NCBI GenBank assembly: GCA_905221605.1
Contig: CAJNDS010002526.1
Location: 315,327-379,326 of the forward strand
Source: Symbiodinium natans
Taxonomy: Eukaryota; Sar; Dinophyceae; Suessiales; Symbiodiniaceae
DNA length: 64,000 bases
Reading direction: 5' to 3'
How positions within the stretch are numbered: the stretch's first letter is position 1; every line of letters starts with the position of its first letter. Position numbers and translations under genes: made by a program. Under the pieces are notes generated by a model, which saw nothing but the letters and a program-made list of their open reading frames with translations, had not been told where the DNA came from and ran no database searches. This document shows positions 32,101 to 40,204 of this stretch, in pieces.

Positions 32101-32431
32101 CCAAGACAGCCGTCGTACATGGAAAGGCCTTCGTGGTGTTACTCACCCCGATGACTCCTCCATGCACATATGTTCCAGCGCCCCAACATCCTCCATCATC
32201 ACCCTGTTCTCCAAATCGCCTCGGAGCCTTCGTGGTCAAGGGCAACATGGATGCCAAGGTCTCGATCTGCTCCTTCTCGAGGACCCCTTCCCCCATGAGA
32301 GCTCTCGCATACTCCTCAGCCGGATGTCCAGGGTCCACGGGGATCACTACTTCCTCCTCCTCACGTTGCTCATCTTCTTCTCTAAGGGATTGTTTGCCCA
32401 CAGCTCGTCTCGCTGGGGGCGTTACAACTGC
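29198..32431 (-). CDS. Element 1 pol part 3: 2OG-oxygenase-like domain, RT, RNase H, TM tail
   Basis: About 1070 codons. Residue numbers count from the GTG at 32401. Residues 64-200 look like a 2OG-Fe(II) oxygenase core: H127-x-D129, distal H176 and R186 ten residues later, with strand-like GMNLIAPLSVFDGGGLLMEP between. Reverse transcriptase covers about 380-640, with the Ty1/copia pattern ICGNHID, SDITTAFL, SRPLYGLRESPATW and the catalytic YVDD (583-586; 30643-30654). RNase H follows (CFKDASYAP, SVMEAELYAA, LAVDNTSAV, HVAGAQQLADLATK). The last 150 residues hold a signal-like hydrophobic run (917-930), a strong transmembrane segment (948-974) and a basic/proline-rich tail, unusual for copia. 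The frame opens just after a TAG at 32432-32434 with AVVTPPARRAV, so translation must enter by a +1 shift from the integrase frame. Confidence 0.9.
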   Translation of the reverse strand, partial: AVVTPPARRAVGKQSLREEDEQREEEEVVIPVDPGHPAEEYARALMGEGVLEKEQIETLASMLPLTTKAPRRFGEQGDDGGCWGAGTYVHGGVIGVSNTTKAFPCTTAVLAKYMRQLFPEVSFSALFISQNIKAQAHKDVHNVGMNLIAPLSVFDGGGLLMEPKEGESYVLDVASGPVQFDPRVKHTTMPWTGSTRMVLVGYNTRGASKLEQKDKDYLLKLGFVIDHRPLPDPISGPPVGRPRIAKARPFTSPKEDRPGCPIELRPLHGTNEDLDLVLKDLDERALRLRDLLEEEEVLAEEYQRMGQISRDALNDAREEVVKFLEETREQMVEIDRAKMLGCLRVASMATAGTESDDVDYENLLQELEGDLDVVHTVPLVQVKAVLQKWVGAIKEEVTALFSSGTVFGISLDEARTMEASGDLKVAPAKCVFSLKPPKSRGGKFRRKCRVVICGNHIDPSDMSLYAGGTSTEGLRVALVFSARNHWLGAISDITTAFLLATWPGDMPKYAMRPPKVVRDTGIGASEMWVISRPLYGLRESPATWSNYRNARLKGARIKFGDRILYLNPALGESELWLVRDQQTGRLEGLVVTYVDDLFYFGPTLLIRALHDFIREEWPTSELEWVNDKVAVRYLGVEVLMHGSSYSISQHAYITELLRAHDMHDALHAELPIPREWLEKVELDEDGTEEFSEEELRLAQRYVGEASWVATKTRPDILFVVNQMATNVCRRPLHVARLGRRLLSYLAGTAELRLKLTPQDDKLGELVCFKDASYAPYGARSFGAAVITQDGAPIAWKAGRQSFITLSVMEAELYAAVHGCNLLESVASIVEELAPGEYERILAVDNTSAVAMCNGGQGSQRTRHLKIRANYIRESVARGTLTVRHVAGAQQLADLATKIMTRLRLRQLLELWGFIGVKIAEGLATMQLRVLSIILVITPTTGAKDVDFEKDDIPRVQSFELIVITLLACISAIAIWEAAKGVLRWCKNYNKKLKKEERLERIRDVASRAASREVAEAAQFSGLTQETPAAPEPLTTPRSSMRRRRPSPQPSPEVASVTSDAPTEVRDFAGDRQQAGTC

Positions 32432-32435
32432 CTAG

Positions 32436-32768
32436 TTGATGTGAGGTGAGGTACAGGCCATTGTCGCAGCGAACCACATGTCCATTTCTAACATCAACAC
32501 TTGGCCCGACATAGTATCCAGAGGTCCACCTGGTGTTGAGGTCAAACTTCCCGCCCGTCCCATAGACCTTGCTCCGCACATGGACTCGTGATCCGAAAGG
32601 AAGGACTTGATCACCTCGACCCATCACCCGCTCCCTTTGTGCCCATGCAGCGTAGGTCATCGCAAGTGTCCAACATGAGCGGGGCAGTGAGGTCGAGGTC
32701 AAGATCCTTTTGGCCTGGTTCTTGAGCCACTTCACCGCTGACTCAGCTCGGCCATTGCTCTGAGGGGG
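32436..32768 (-). CDS. Element 1 integrase C-terminal part
   Basis: Begins with QSNGRAESAVKWLKNQAKRI, carrying the third catalytic acid (E) of the integrase DDE triad. It continues with ARRAVY-type copia integrase features (SCWTLAMTYAAWAQRERV, FGSRVHVRSKVYG, TSGYYVGPSVDVRNGHVV). It is out of frame with the preceding segment because of a run of five Gs (32764-32768) where four would keep the frame. Confidence 0.85.
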
Positions 32769-33360
32769 CCTGTCCCTCAGTGTAGGTCGCTAAGGTACCT
32801 CGCTGCAGCAACCATCTCCTCAGCGAAGTACTGCGTAGTTCTCGTGCTCTGTCCGTATGGACACGGGTGATGGGAAAGCCTTCAGACCGGAGGCTCAGAT
32901 ACATGTTTTGCACAGCTGCACCCACCTCCATTGTAGTCCGTGTCCTAATCGGCCTTGCCATATAGATCACTTCGAACTCCGGCTCGCCATCACCAATTTC
33001 TGATGCAAAGATCTTCATGAACTCCTCGTCGGTGGGACCCTTCGCCAAGTGCTCCTCCTGAGGTTGATCATCCGCTTCTTGGCTTAGACCGAGAACCTCC
33101 TCAAAGAAAGCATCCCCACTTAGGTCATCCCTTCCGACGCCACCATCTCGAAATTCGCCACGTAGATGCGGGTGGAACTTATGCCCCAAATCGGTGACTC
33201 CATCCTCCACGACTGCCTGGTCTTCTTTCTGTGGTTCTTCTGGTGATTCCTGAGTGTCCACAGCCTCAGGCGCTATAGACTCACCTCCTCCTGGCTCGAC
33301 TCCATCCTCCACGACTGCCTGGTCTTCTTTCTGTGGTTCTTCTGGTGATTCCTGATTCCC
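32743..33360 (-). CDS. Element 1 integrase central part with internal duplication
   Basis: Holds the second catalytic acid in PITRVHTDRARELRS and ends TYTEGQAP just before the frame break. Between the first and second catalytic acids is an acidic insertion containing two copies of ESPEEPQKEDQAVVEDGV. At DNA level this is a 58-bp repeat, 33196-33253 and 33298-33355, with a 102-bp (34-codon) period. It joins the preceding frame by a shift near 33345-33362. Confidence 0.8.
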   Translation of the reverse strand, partial: GNQESPEEPQKEDQAVVEDGVEPGGGESIAPEAVDTQESPEEPQKEDQAVVEDGVTDLGHKFHPHLRGEFRDGGVGRDDLSGDAFFEEVLGLSQEADDQPQEEHLAKGPTDEEFMKIFASEIGDGEPEFEVIYMARPIRTRTTMEVGAAVQNMYLSLRSEGFPITRVHTDRARELRSTSLRRWLLQRGTLATYTEGQAPSEQWPS

Positions 33361-35944
33361 TCGGGAACAAGTATGCTCCCACGAGCATGTAGCGGTAATC
33401 CCGTTGGTCTGGATCTTCGCCAAGTTGTCGTAGTGGACCCAGGATATCCAGAGACAGGCAGTATGAGCTTGGAGTCTTGATTTTTCGATGCATCCTTCCC
33501 AACCCAGAAGACTCCACACAGGTCCGACATCGGCGATTGTATGGGAGGTGGTTGTTCCGGATGTGTGCCTTCCACATAGCCAGCTCCTTAGTGCTCAGGG
33601 TCTTGAGGAAGGTCTGCGGGTTGTTATCCATCTTCATCATCCACTTAACTCGTTGCACATCCTCAGGTCTCTTCGTCCTGGGTTCGTTTTCAGCCATCTG
33701 CACATGGAGGTTGGAGAGGATCCCAGGCGTTATGGTTTCCAGGCAAATCGCTTCTTTGTAGCTCGCAAAGATCTCCGAGAGGTTCCTCATGAAGCCGTCC
33801 TTGCCCTTCTCCACCTCTCCCAGAAGTTTACCCCCTTCCATAGCCACATACACTGGGAAGCCACCCCTCATGATTCTTGCAGCCTTCGCTACCAGGGACA
33901 ACCACAACTGCTTCGCCACCAACTCCTCATCCTCTGGACCTCGGCATGGTGGTGCCCCGACAATCCCATCCAACAGACCCTGAGAAGCTGCCCACAAAAG
34001 CGCCCGGTAGGTCCCTGCTGGCTTCCTGAGATTGAAGGCCTTCGAGATCCTCAAGTCCACCTCCAGAACCTGTCCCATCGTGTGGAGTTCCCGATGACCC
34101 CCATCTCCAGCAAATAGGTGTAGGGTCCAAGGTGTAGCCAGCAACGTTCTTCGAAGTCGTCGTGACACTGGCATCGCCTTGAAGTACTTGGCTCCGGTGT
34201 TGGCGTCCAAGGAAATCTCTTCCGCCAGGGTGGCCTTGATGGCTGACGACAGATTCCGAAAGGGGGATCCCTCAGACTCAATCGCCCGAAGTTGCGCCAC
34301 CCTCGATCCCGTGGTGAGGAACTCGAGCAGGTGCTGAGACCATTCCAGCTCCTTATCCCACATCCACAGAGTCTTTGCCGACATACGAGTTGCCGCCATA
34401 AGCTTGCCCTTCTTCTCCTCCAGGTCTCGGATCAACTCAAGGGCTTCCTTCTCATTGATAACGGGGCAATTTTCCACCATGCGAGGCCGAATCTCTCCTC
34501 GTTCCGGATGCTGGATCGTCATGCCCTCCTCGTTCCATTCCAGGCTGCAGTTCAAGCTCGATACGAGGTCTCCAAGAGGAACTATGGGGCTTGCATTCTC
34601 ATCCTTAGTCAGCAAAGTTCCCGATGAGGCCTGTCGCAACACCACTTCCTTTCCGTCAGCGAGCTGCACTTGTACCTCCACTGCAGATTCCAGCTCTTCC
34701 TCTGTCCCTAGGCGATAGGGATGCGATGCTCCTGAATCCAGGAGCCCCGTCCGGATCTCCGCCTCCTTTTCCACTGCTGCCAACCGAAGTGCCTTCATGT
34801 TCATCTGAGTCATCTGTCGCAGCATCATGTTGGCTTCCTTCAAGAGAGCCTGCACTTCAGTCGAAGCCTCGGAGGGCGCTGAGGGGGTAGAGCTGGTGCC
34901 ACCCAAGTTGCTGGACAAAACCCCAGACTGTGGTTCGGCACTCATAGTCGTCGCTGTGGCTGAGGTGGTCGTGGATGAAGTCGATTCGCCCACGTTGGTC
35001 TTCTGAAGAGAAGGCGCAGGGGCCTTGGGGAGACTCCTCGCCCTTGTTGGGCATTCTTTCTGAATGTGCATTTTGGAGCCACAAGTGAAGCATCTACCTT
35101 GCCTCTGTTTCTTGTCCACCTCATGGGAAAACTGGCAGCTCGCTCCCTTCTTGCATCCCTGTTCTTTCAAGGAAGCTGCCCCTCCCCTTGTTCTGCCCTT
35201 GAAAGCCACCTGTTCGAACTCGGAGAGGAGGGCCTGGTGGAGCTCCACCACGGCTGCTTGGGTAGGCTTCATATCTACCTCCAAGGTGTATCGCAGCATG
35301 TTCACCCTGAACGAGATCTCCATGCTGTCTCCCAATGGCTTCTTCACCAATGAGTCCAGGCCCTTCAGGAGGATGCTAGGGTCGGGAGGTTGCAAGCCCA
35401 CATCCCCAGCACGACGAAGCCATCTTGACCAACGGCGAAGAACATCGACTGCTTCTGTCGGGTTGGTTGCCGCCGTTGGTGACTCTAGCGCGCGGAGGAT
35501 CTGCTGCCTCTCAGCTGCTCCTCCTGGCCTGTAAAGCACTACCGCCCTCGCCAAGATCTGAAGAGTGCCCACCAATCGAGCCGCCAGGATCTCATTCTTC
35601 ACCGACTCAGGCAAGCTAGCCAAAATCATCGAGGCAGCTCTCTTATCCACTCGGGCCCATCTATTGTCTCCAACTTCCGCCAAAGCATACACTTCAGGAC
35701 GGAGATTGAGGCGATCTCGGGTGGAAGCTCCAAGGTAGGCCATGTAGTACTTCTCAAGGGATGACGATATGGCCTGCCACCACGTGGAAGATGAGTTGGA
35801 CAAGTCACCCATCGTGAGGCTGTGAAGCCAGTCCCCCACATCTATTGCACTTGTCTCTGACACCTCCGGCAGCTTCGGGAGTTCTCCAAGGCCTGGCTTC
35901 ACCACCTCCGGCTCCGAAGTCCTCGCTGTCAGAGATGCCGTCAT
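33281..35944 (-). CDS. Element 1 gag-protease-MTase-like-integrase N part
   Basis: 887 residues. A gag region (1-280) is followed by a zinc knuckle C285-x2-C288-x4-H293-x4-C298, preceded by a partial CCCH (C264, C270, H274). The aspartic protease active site is LLDSGASH (401-408, D403). Then comes a methyltransferase-like block: LHLFAGDGG (608-616, motif I), VLEVD (626-630, acidic end of motif II), IVGAPPC (661-667, motif IV, Pro-Cys) and VYVAMEGG (698-705, motif VI glutamate), the order of cytosine-C5 methyltransferases but about 140 residues long with no clear target-recognition domain. The integrase zinc motif H794-x4-H799-x6-C806-x2-C809 and first catalytic D833 (SLDILGPL) follow. After about residue 862 the frame is wrong; the real continuation is in the 32743-33360 segment. 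ATG and the upstream stop overlap as ATGA. Confidence 0.85.
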   Translation of the reverse strand: MTASLTARTSEPEVVKPGLGELPKLPEVSETSAIDVGDWLHSLTMGDLSNSSSTWWQAISSSLEKYYMAYLGASTRDRLNLRPEVYALAEVGDNRWARVDKRAASMILASLPESVKNEILAARLVGTLQILARAVVLYRPGGAAERQQILRALESPTAATNPTEAVDVLRRWSRWLRRAGDVGLQPPDPSILLKGLDSLVKKPLGDSMEISFRVNMLRYTLEVDMKPTQAAVVELHQALLSEFEQVAFKGRTRGGAASLKEQGCKKGASCQFSHEVDKKQRQGRCFTCGSKMHIQKECPTRARSLPKAPAPSLQKTNVGESTSSTTTSATATTMSAEPQSGVLSSNLGGTSSTPSAPSEASTEVQALLKEANMMLRQMTQMNMKALRLAAVEKEAEIRTGLLDSGASHPYRLGTEEELESAVEVQVQLADGKEVVLRQASSGTLLTKDENASPIVPLGDLVSSLNCSLEWNEEGMTIQHPERGEIRPRMVENCPVINEKEALELIRDLEEKKGKLMAATRMSAKTLWMWDKELEWSQHLLEFLTTGSRVAQLRAIESEGSPFRNLSSAIKATLAEEISLDANTGAKYFKAMPVSRRLRRTLLATPWTLHLFAGDGGHRELHTMGQVLEVDLRISKAFNLRKPAGTYRALLWAASQGLLDGIVGAPPCRGPEDEELVAKQLWLSLVAKAARIMRGGFPVYVAMEGGKLLGEVEKGKDGFMRNLSEIFASYKEAICLETITPGILSNLHVQMAENEPRTKRPEDVQRVKWMMKMDNNPQTFLKTLSTKELAMWKAHIRNNHLPYNRRCRTCVESSGLGRMHRKIKTPSSYCLSLDILGPLRQLGEDPDQRDYRYMLVGAYLFPRESGITRRTTERRPGSRGGWSRARRR

Positions 35945-37131
35945 CGCCGATGTCGGGCACCAACTCCATCCTGAAACCGTCCAGGGACTTGAGATAGTCC
36001 AGCAGGATTGCCTCCACCCTTTGAACCTTCAACCCCACGATCAAGCCCGGGAGGTACTCTAGGCTCAGGATATCCCGAAGGTCCAGCTAGATTGCCATCT
36101 CCAAGTGGTTGGTTCACACTCTGCTCTGAGGCCCTTGCTTCAACCACAGCACGGAGGGATTCACGAAGACGAAGATTCTCAGACTCCAGGGCCTCTTGTC
36201 GTGTCCTGGACTGCTCCAATTCTTCACGATGGTCCTTCATCGCCATCTGAACTTGCCGTTGCACCTCCGCCAGAACTTGTTCCTGGGTAAGAGACCCACT
36301 CGAAGACTCCTGCTCCCTCTGAGGCTGCTGGGGATGCAGAAGTGGAGCCCTTCGTTGCCAAGAGCTCATCATCTGCTCGGCCTCAGGAGAGAAGAGTCGG
36401 GACTGATTCTGACTCCAGGCTCGAGGCGGAGTGAGTGCAGGGCTTGGTACACCTGGAGAATGGCGAGCTGATCGTTCGAAAAGAGCCCCTGCTTGAGTAA
36501 CCCTCCTCTGAAAGAACTCTCCAAGTCTCGCCATCCAAACCACCCCATTTCCAGCAGACCTTGGCGAATTGTCATAGCCCTGCATTCTGAGTTCCTCTGG
36601 AGGTGAGAAGCTCATCTGACTCACCTGGGCATTCACAGTCACCTCCGCCAAGGGCAAGGCTGCCATCTCCATCGTCAAAGGCTGCTGCTCTGCTACGGCT
36701 GCTGCAGGGGTTGTCATTGCTTGCATGGTTGCTTGTTCATGCTCCGGTGCACCCGTTCCTTGTACGTTCGTACGTGCCACGTTAGTCGTCGCCGCGCCCG
36801 ATCCGATGTGTTCGGCCGATCCGGTGGGAATATCATCGCTCTGACAACCAGCTGTGCGTCCAGGGTCAGCGACACCATCAGGGGGCTCAACTGACTCCCG
36901 GGTCAGTTGGGCCCGCTGATGATGAGGACCACCAACACCATTCATCATTGCACTGCTTCGATCTCCAGTTGAAATCTCACCACCACTATCGACAGCACCA
37001 TAACTGGGGCCTTGCGACTCGCCCTCCATTGCCAGCACCAAGCCCTGAGCGCTTGGGCTCATAACCTGATCACCCGCAGGTGTCAGATTATGTCGTGGCA
37101 TCATCGTTGAAAGATCACTGGGCAGGGCCAT
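35941..37131 (-). CDS. Element 1 upstream gag-like protein (coiled coil)
   Basis: 396 residues from the ATG at 37131, which lies inside the LTR. A more credible start is the in-frame ATG at 37060-37062 within the primer-binding site. No named domain: a low-complexity Q/G/S-rich N-terminal half, then a coiled coil VLAEVQRQVQMAMKDHREEL and ESENLRLRESLRAVVEARAS (about 290-335). It stops in an ATGA that is also the start of the next frame, allowing termination-reinitiation or frameshift coupling. Presumably a structural gag component. Confidence 0.6.
   Translation of the reverse strand: MALPSDLSTMMPRHNLTPAGDQVMSPSAQGLVLAMEGESQGPSYGAVDSGGEISTGDRSSAMMNGVGGPHHQRAQLTRESVEPPDGVADPGRTAGCQSDDIPTGSAEHIGSGAATTNVARTNVQGTGAPEHEQATMQAMTTPAAAVAEQQPLTMEMAALPLAEVTVNAQVSQMSFSPPEELRMQGYDNSPRSAGNGVVWMARLGEFFQRRVTQAGALFERSARHSPGVPSPALTPPRAWSQNQSRLFSPEAEQMMSSWQRRAPLLHPQQPQREQESSSGSLTQEQVLAEVQRQVQMAMKDHREELEQSRTRQEALESENLRLRESLRAVVEARASEQSVNQPLGDGNLAGPSGYPEPRVPPGLDRGVEGSKGGGNPAGLSQVPGRFQDGVGARHRR
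37052..37066 (-). promoter_or_regulatory. Primer-binding site of element 1 (half-tRNA type)
   Basis: GGTTATGAGCCCAAG on the minus strand, directly after the 5' LTR. It complements the anticodon stem-loop region of initiator tRNA-Met (CTTGGGCTCATAACC) rather than the 3' CCA end, the arrangement known for Drosophila copia, which primes with a tRNA half. Identical to the site in element 2. Confidence 0.75.
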
Positions 37132-37344
37132 GGCATGGAGGGTTCAATGCGAATTGGTTTTCCACAAGCACAGCACATCGAACCTGTTGTGTCATTGCAC
37201 ATGTGATGTTTGCCTGCCCTGCATTTTGCTGGCTGCAATGTCTGCAATGACCTGCATCTGCCGGCTGCAATGTCTGCAATGACTTGCATGTTCGAGCCTC
37301 TGGCTCGGGCCGCTGAGACGAGCGACGGTTCCTGTCCACCATCA
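37067..37344 (-). repeat. 5' LTR of element 1
   Basis: 278 bp, TG..CA. Carries an extra 32-bp tandem copy (CTGCAATGTCTGCAATGAC-type unit near 37230-37280) compared with the other LTR. Confidence 0.95.
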
Positions 37345-37349
37345 GAACC
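37345..37349. repeat. Target-site duplication of element 1, right copy (GAACC)
   Basis: Matches 28594-28598 exactly. Confidence 0.9.
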
Positions 37350-37480
37350 CTAAGAACCCTAAAGACCCTGGACCTAAACCCAAAACCCCCAACACCCTAA
37401 ACCACCCCGAAACCCTAAACTGGAAATAACCTCAACCCTAAACCTTAAAGACCCCCCTTCCCAGTTCCTAAACCACTGCA
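37350..37480 (+). repeat. Telomere-like satellite, short segment right of element 1
   Basis: Continues the pattern interrupted by element 1 (CCTGGACCTAAACCC, CCACCCCGAAACCC, CCCAGTTCCTAAACC) and stops at about 37475, where a unique island begins. Confidence 0.8.
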
Positions 37481-37499
37481 CAAGGGGGTCAAGCAAGAC

Positions 37500-37925
37500 A
37501 TCACGGTCATTCGATTCGAGGAGACACAACGCAGTTACTGGCCGCTGCGCAGGGCACCCAGGGCGCGCTGACCACTCTGCAGGCCAAGTTGGGGACGGTC
37601 ACCGCGGTTCTTGATGCGCTGCCGGAGGACCTCCAACGCATGACCACGCAGGACTCCACGCTGCCCACAAAGCCTTTGCTACCGTGGGTGAGGTCTATGA
37701 CATGGTCTGGTCTCTGCAGGAAAGCCAGAAAGAGCTGCAGAGCCTTTTAGAGGCGACCACAGCAACGCCCCCGATGCACGGCCCGACGCCCGCGGCGAGG
37801 GTCCCTGTGCCGCCCTCCTGCGTCGGCGCCGACGACGCGTGTGCCTGTGCCTTCTCTGTGCACACCTCCGAACGCGCCCATCATGGGCAACTCACCTGGA
37901 CGCCCAAACGTTGGGCAGCCGCTTG
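37500..37925 (+). pseudogene. Coiled-coil protein fragment with frameshift
   Basis: One frame reads LLAAAQGTQGALTTLQAKLG then TVTAVLDALPEDLQRMTTQD (37533-37650). The continuation AAHKAFATVGEVYDMVWSLQ and ESQKELQSLLEATTATPP (about 37660-37770) is in another frame, so a single-base indel near 37655-37665 separates them. Heptad-like leucine/hydrophobic spacing suggests a coiled coil. No start, no family; likely a relic of an element gag or a host gene. Confidence 0.4.
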
Positions 37926-37999
37926 AACGCCCCGCCGCCCGGTGATGGGCTGCGCGCCGCACTTTTGCATGCATACTGCGCGTTTTGAGCCGCCTGCTC

Positions 38000-38740
38000 G
38001 GAATTAGAAGCATGTCACGCATGTTTGTAGGCTGCTGCTCGGCCCGGGCGCTTTGCCACATCCCCATGCCCGCATTCGGAACTTAGCCGTCACATCCCCA
38101 AGCCCGATTAACCTGCCCCGACCCGCTTTGGCTGAATTCCCGAATTCGCTGCTTGCATGACTGTTGACAGGTGAATTGTTGAAAGGTGAATGCATGTCAT
38201 CCCCAAGCCCGCATTCGGAATTAGAAGCATGTCACGTGTTTTTGGCTGAATTCCCGAATTCACTGCTTGCGTGACTGTTGACAGGTGAATGCATGTCGTG
38301 CACGTTCATGGAATATATGCCATGGTAACTTTTCGCACCTGCCGGTCCCGCAGCATAGGTAGCCCGCCCTGTTACGATGCGTCTACCACAGTTGCTGTTT
38401 GACTTCACCCCAGCATCCCAGAATTCGCTGCATGGAATTCAGGTGCGTGCCCCGACCCGCTTTGGCTGCATCCCAGAATTCGCTGCTTTGCGCATGTTTG
38501 TGGAATTCCGCAGTAGCTTTTTGCGACTGCGGTCCGGAATCCCAGAATTCGCTATACGGAGTACGGGTGCCTGCCACGACCAGCTTCGGCTGAATCCCAG
38601 AATTCGCTGCTTCGTGCATGTTTGTGGAATTCCGCGGTAGCTTTCCGCATCTGCCGGTCCCGCAACATATGCGTATACCACCGTTTTATTTTGGGATCAC
38701 CCCGGAATCCCAGCATCCGCAGCATGGAACACAGGTGCAT
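38000..38740 (+). repeat. Minisatellite with CCCAGAATTCGCT core
   Basis: GAATTAGAAGCATGTCACG and CCCGAATTCNCTGCTTGC blocks are duplicated at about 38010-38165 and 38215-38285. CCCAGAATTCGCT then recurs at 38417, 38472, 38541 and 38597 with GTTTGTGGAATTCCG between. Dense EcoRI-like words; not coding. Confidence 0.65.
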
Positions 38741-39255
38741 GAACCCATGGCATGTGGCTCCGCACCCTGCGCTCCACTTTACTGTTATGTTACGCACCTT
38801 GTATCTGACCCGTCTGTGGAGCGCAGGCCAGTGTACATACGTGTGTGTGTGTGGGTGTCCAGGGCGACAGTGAGGCGCGATCCTGGCGTTAAACAAGGTG
38901 GCTGCTTGGAGCTGATATAGCCCCCCCACCAGCAACGACGGGCCTATCGCTCGGAGCAAGTAGCGTGGCCGACTGCTTGTTCGACCGCCGTGCAGGCTGA
39001 GTCCTGGGGACGTCGCGGCTCATAACTGTGCCGGCGCTGAACATGCCGCCACGGCCGCGCGCGTGCTCGCGGGCACGACTGCATGCTTGCGCACGGCCTG
39101 TTTGTCACAGCCGCGACCTCTATGCTCTCGCGCGTGGGGCTGCGCCTCTCCCGCGCCGGGCTTGGGGAAAGGGGGCCAGAAATTCTGGAAAGACCTAGCA
39201 CCCCCACTCTACTGCCCTAAACCCTAGCTCCCACGTCGAGACCCGTGCCACGTCA
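38741..39255. other. Unique GC-rich stretch
   Basis: No gene recognised. A short CCCTAAACCCTAG remnant occurs at about 39215. Confidence 0.35.
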
Positions 39256-39970
39256 TTCAGAAGAGTGCTGGCGCCGCGGGATGAGCATGGCGAGGAAAAT
39301 CCTCCTGGCACTGGAGGACACGATGCCACACCCCAACTGCCTAGGGCGACTCGTCGCCGAAACAAAGATGCCCCTGCAACGGTCCTCCTGGCGCTGGAGG
39401 GAATAGAGGAGGAGAGGTCCACGTGCTTGTTTCCTGCCTTCGGCTAGAAGGGGGCGACTCCATTCCCGGCGTGCGTTTTCCCGCCGAAACAAAGACGCCT
39501 TGGCCACGGTCCTCCTGGGGCTGGAGTGTGAACAGAGAAAAGAAAAGGTCCATGTGCTTGTTTCCTACCTTCGGCTGAAAGGTGCGGTGCCTGTGGCAGG
39601 TCCGCGCTTCTGCTGCCACGTGCGCGGAGGGGACGCGGGGCGTCGGCCCTTTGGGGGTTCGAGGTGAGGGCGCACGGAGATGTCCGCGCTTTCGCCTTTG
39701 CCACGGTCCTCCTGGCTCTGGAGGACATGCTGCGGGGCGTCGGCCCTTTGGGGTTCGAGATGAGGGCAGACAGAGATGTCCGCGCTTTCGCTGCCATGCG
39801 CCGTTGCCACGGTCCTCCTGGTGCTGGGGGTGTGAGCTGAGAGGGAGAGAGGCCTGGCTCTGTGTCACAGCGTGGCTGCCTGGGCGGTTGTGTTCCGGGC
39901 GTGAGTATTCCCGCCGAGCCAGCTGCCCTTTGCCACTGTCCTCCTGGTGCTGGGGGGCGTGAACTGAGAG
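39256..39970 (+). repeat. TCCTCCTGGYGCTGGAGG minisatellite
   Basis: The core TCCTCCTGG(C/T)(A/G)CTGG recurs at 39300, 39383, 39510, 39707, 39813 and 39939. Between copies, GTGCTTGTTTCCTNCCTTCG and GTCGGCCCTTTGGGGTTCGA are each duplicated. Period varies (83-197), so it is a composite array. Open frames on both strands are by-products. Confidence 0.65.
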
Positions 39971-40204
39971 GGAGAGGAATGCAGCAGTCTTGACTTTGGG
40001 CTCCTTGTGCGTTGTTTCACGCCTTCGACTGGAAGGCGCGGTGCCTGAGGCAGGGAGTTTGCTGGGTGTCTAATGTTACTAAATGCTGGTTGGAGAGCGT
40101 GCCTTGGGCACCTTAGACTCAGAGTACGGCGCTTATCCATGACTGCCGCACTTCTGCAGTTTGGCTGGGTTCGGGGATACGGAGTGATTTGTATGGTAGA
40201 AAAC
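39971..40204. other. Short unique stretch
   Basis: Tail of the minisatellite island. No feature seen before the satellite resumes at about 40205. Confidence 0.35.

Larger units (their letters stand above)
28599..37344 (-). mobile_element. Element 1: full-length Ty1/copia-like LTR retrotransposon
   Basis: An 8746-bp element on the minus strand with TG..CA LTRs of 278 bp (right, 5') and 246 bp (left, 3'), a 5-bp target duplication GAACC, a primer-binding site next to the 5' LTR and a purine run before the 3' LTR. Gene order is gag, protease, integrase, RT, RNase H, which defines Ty1/copia. The LTRs differ by one 32-bp tandem duplication and two substitutions seen by eye, so insertion was recent. 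Three frame disruptions interrupt the polyprotein (near 33345-33362, 32764-32768, 32431-32435), so the copy is probably non-autonomous now, unless these are assembly errors. It lies in CCCTAAA satellite whose higher-order pattern resumes on the other side. Confidence 0.95.

Noticed and set aside
39582-39962. Plus-strand Arg/Gly/Cys-rich protein and matching minus-strand Pro/Arg frames
   Set aside because: Periodic content follows the TCCTCCTGG minisatellite; not a gene.
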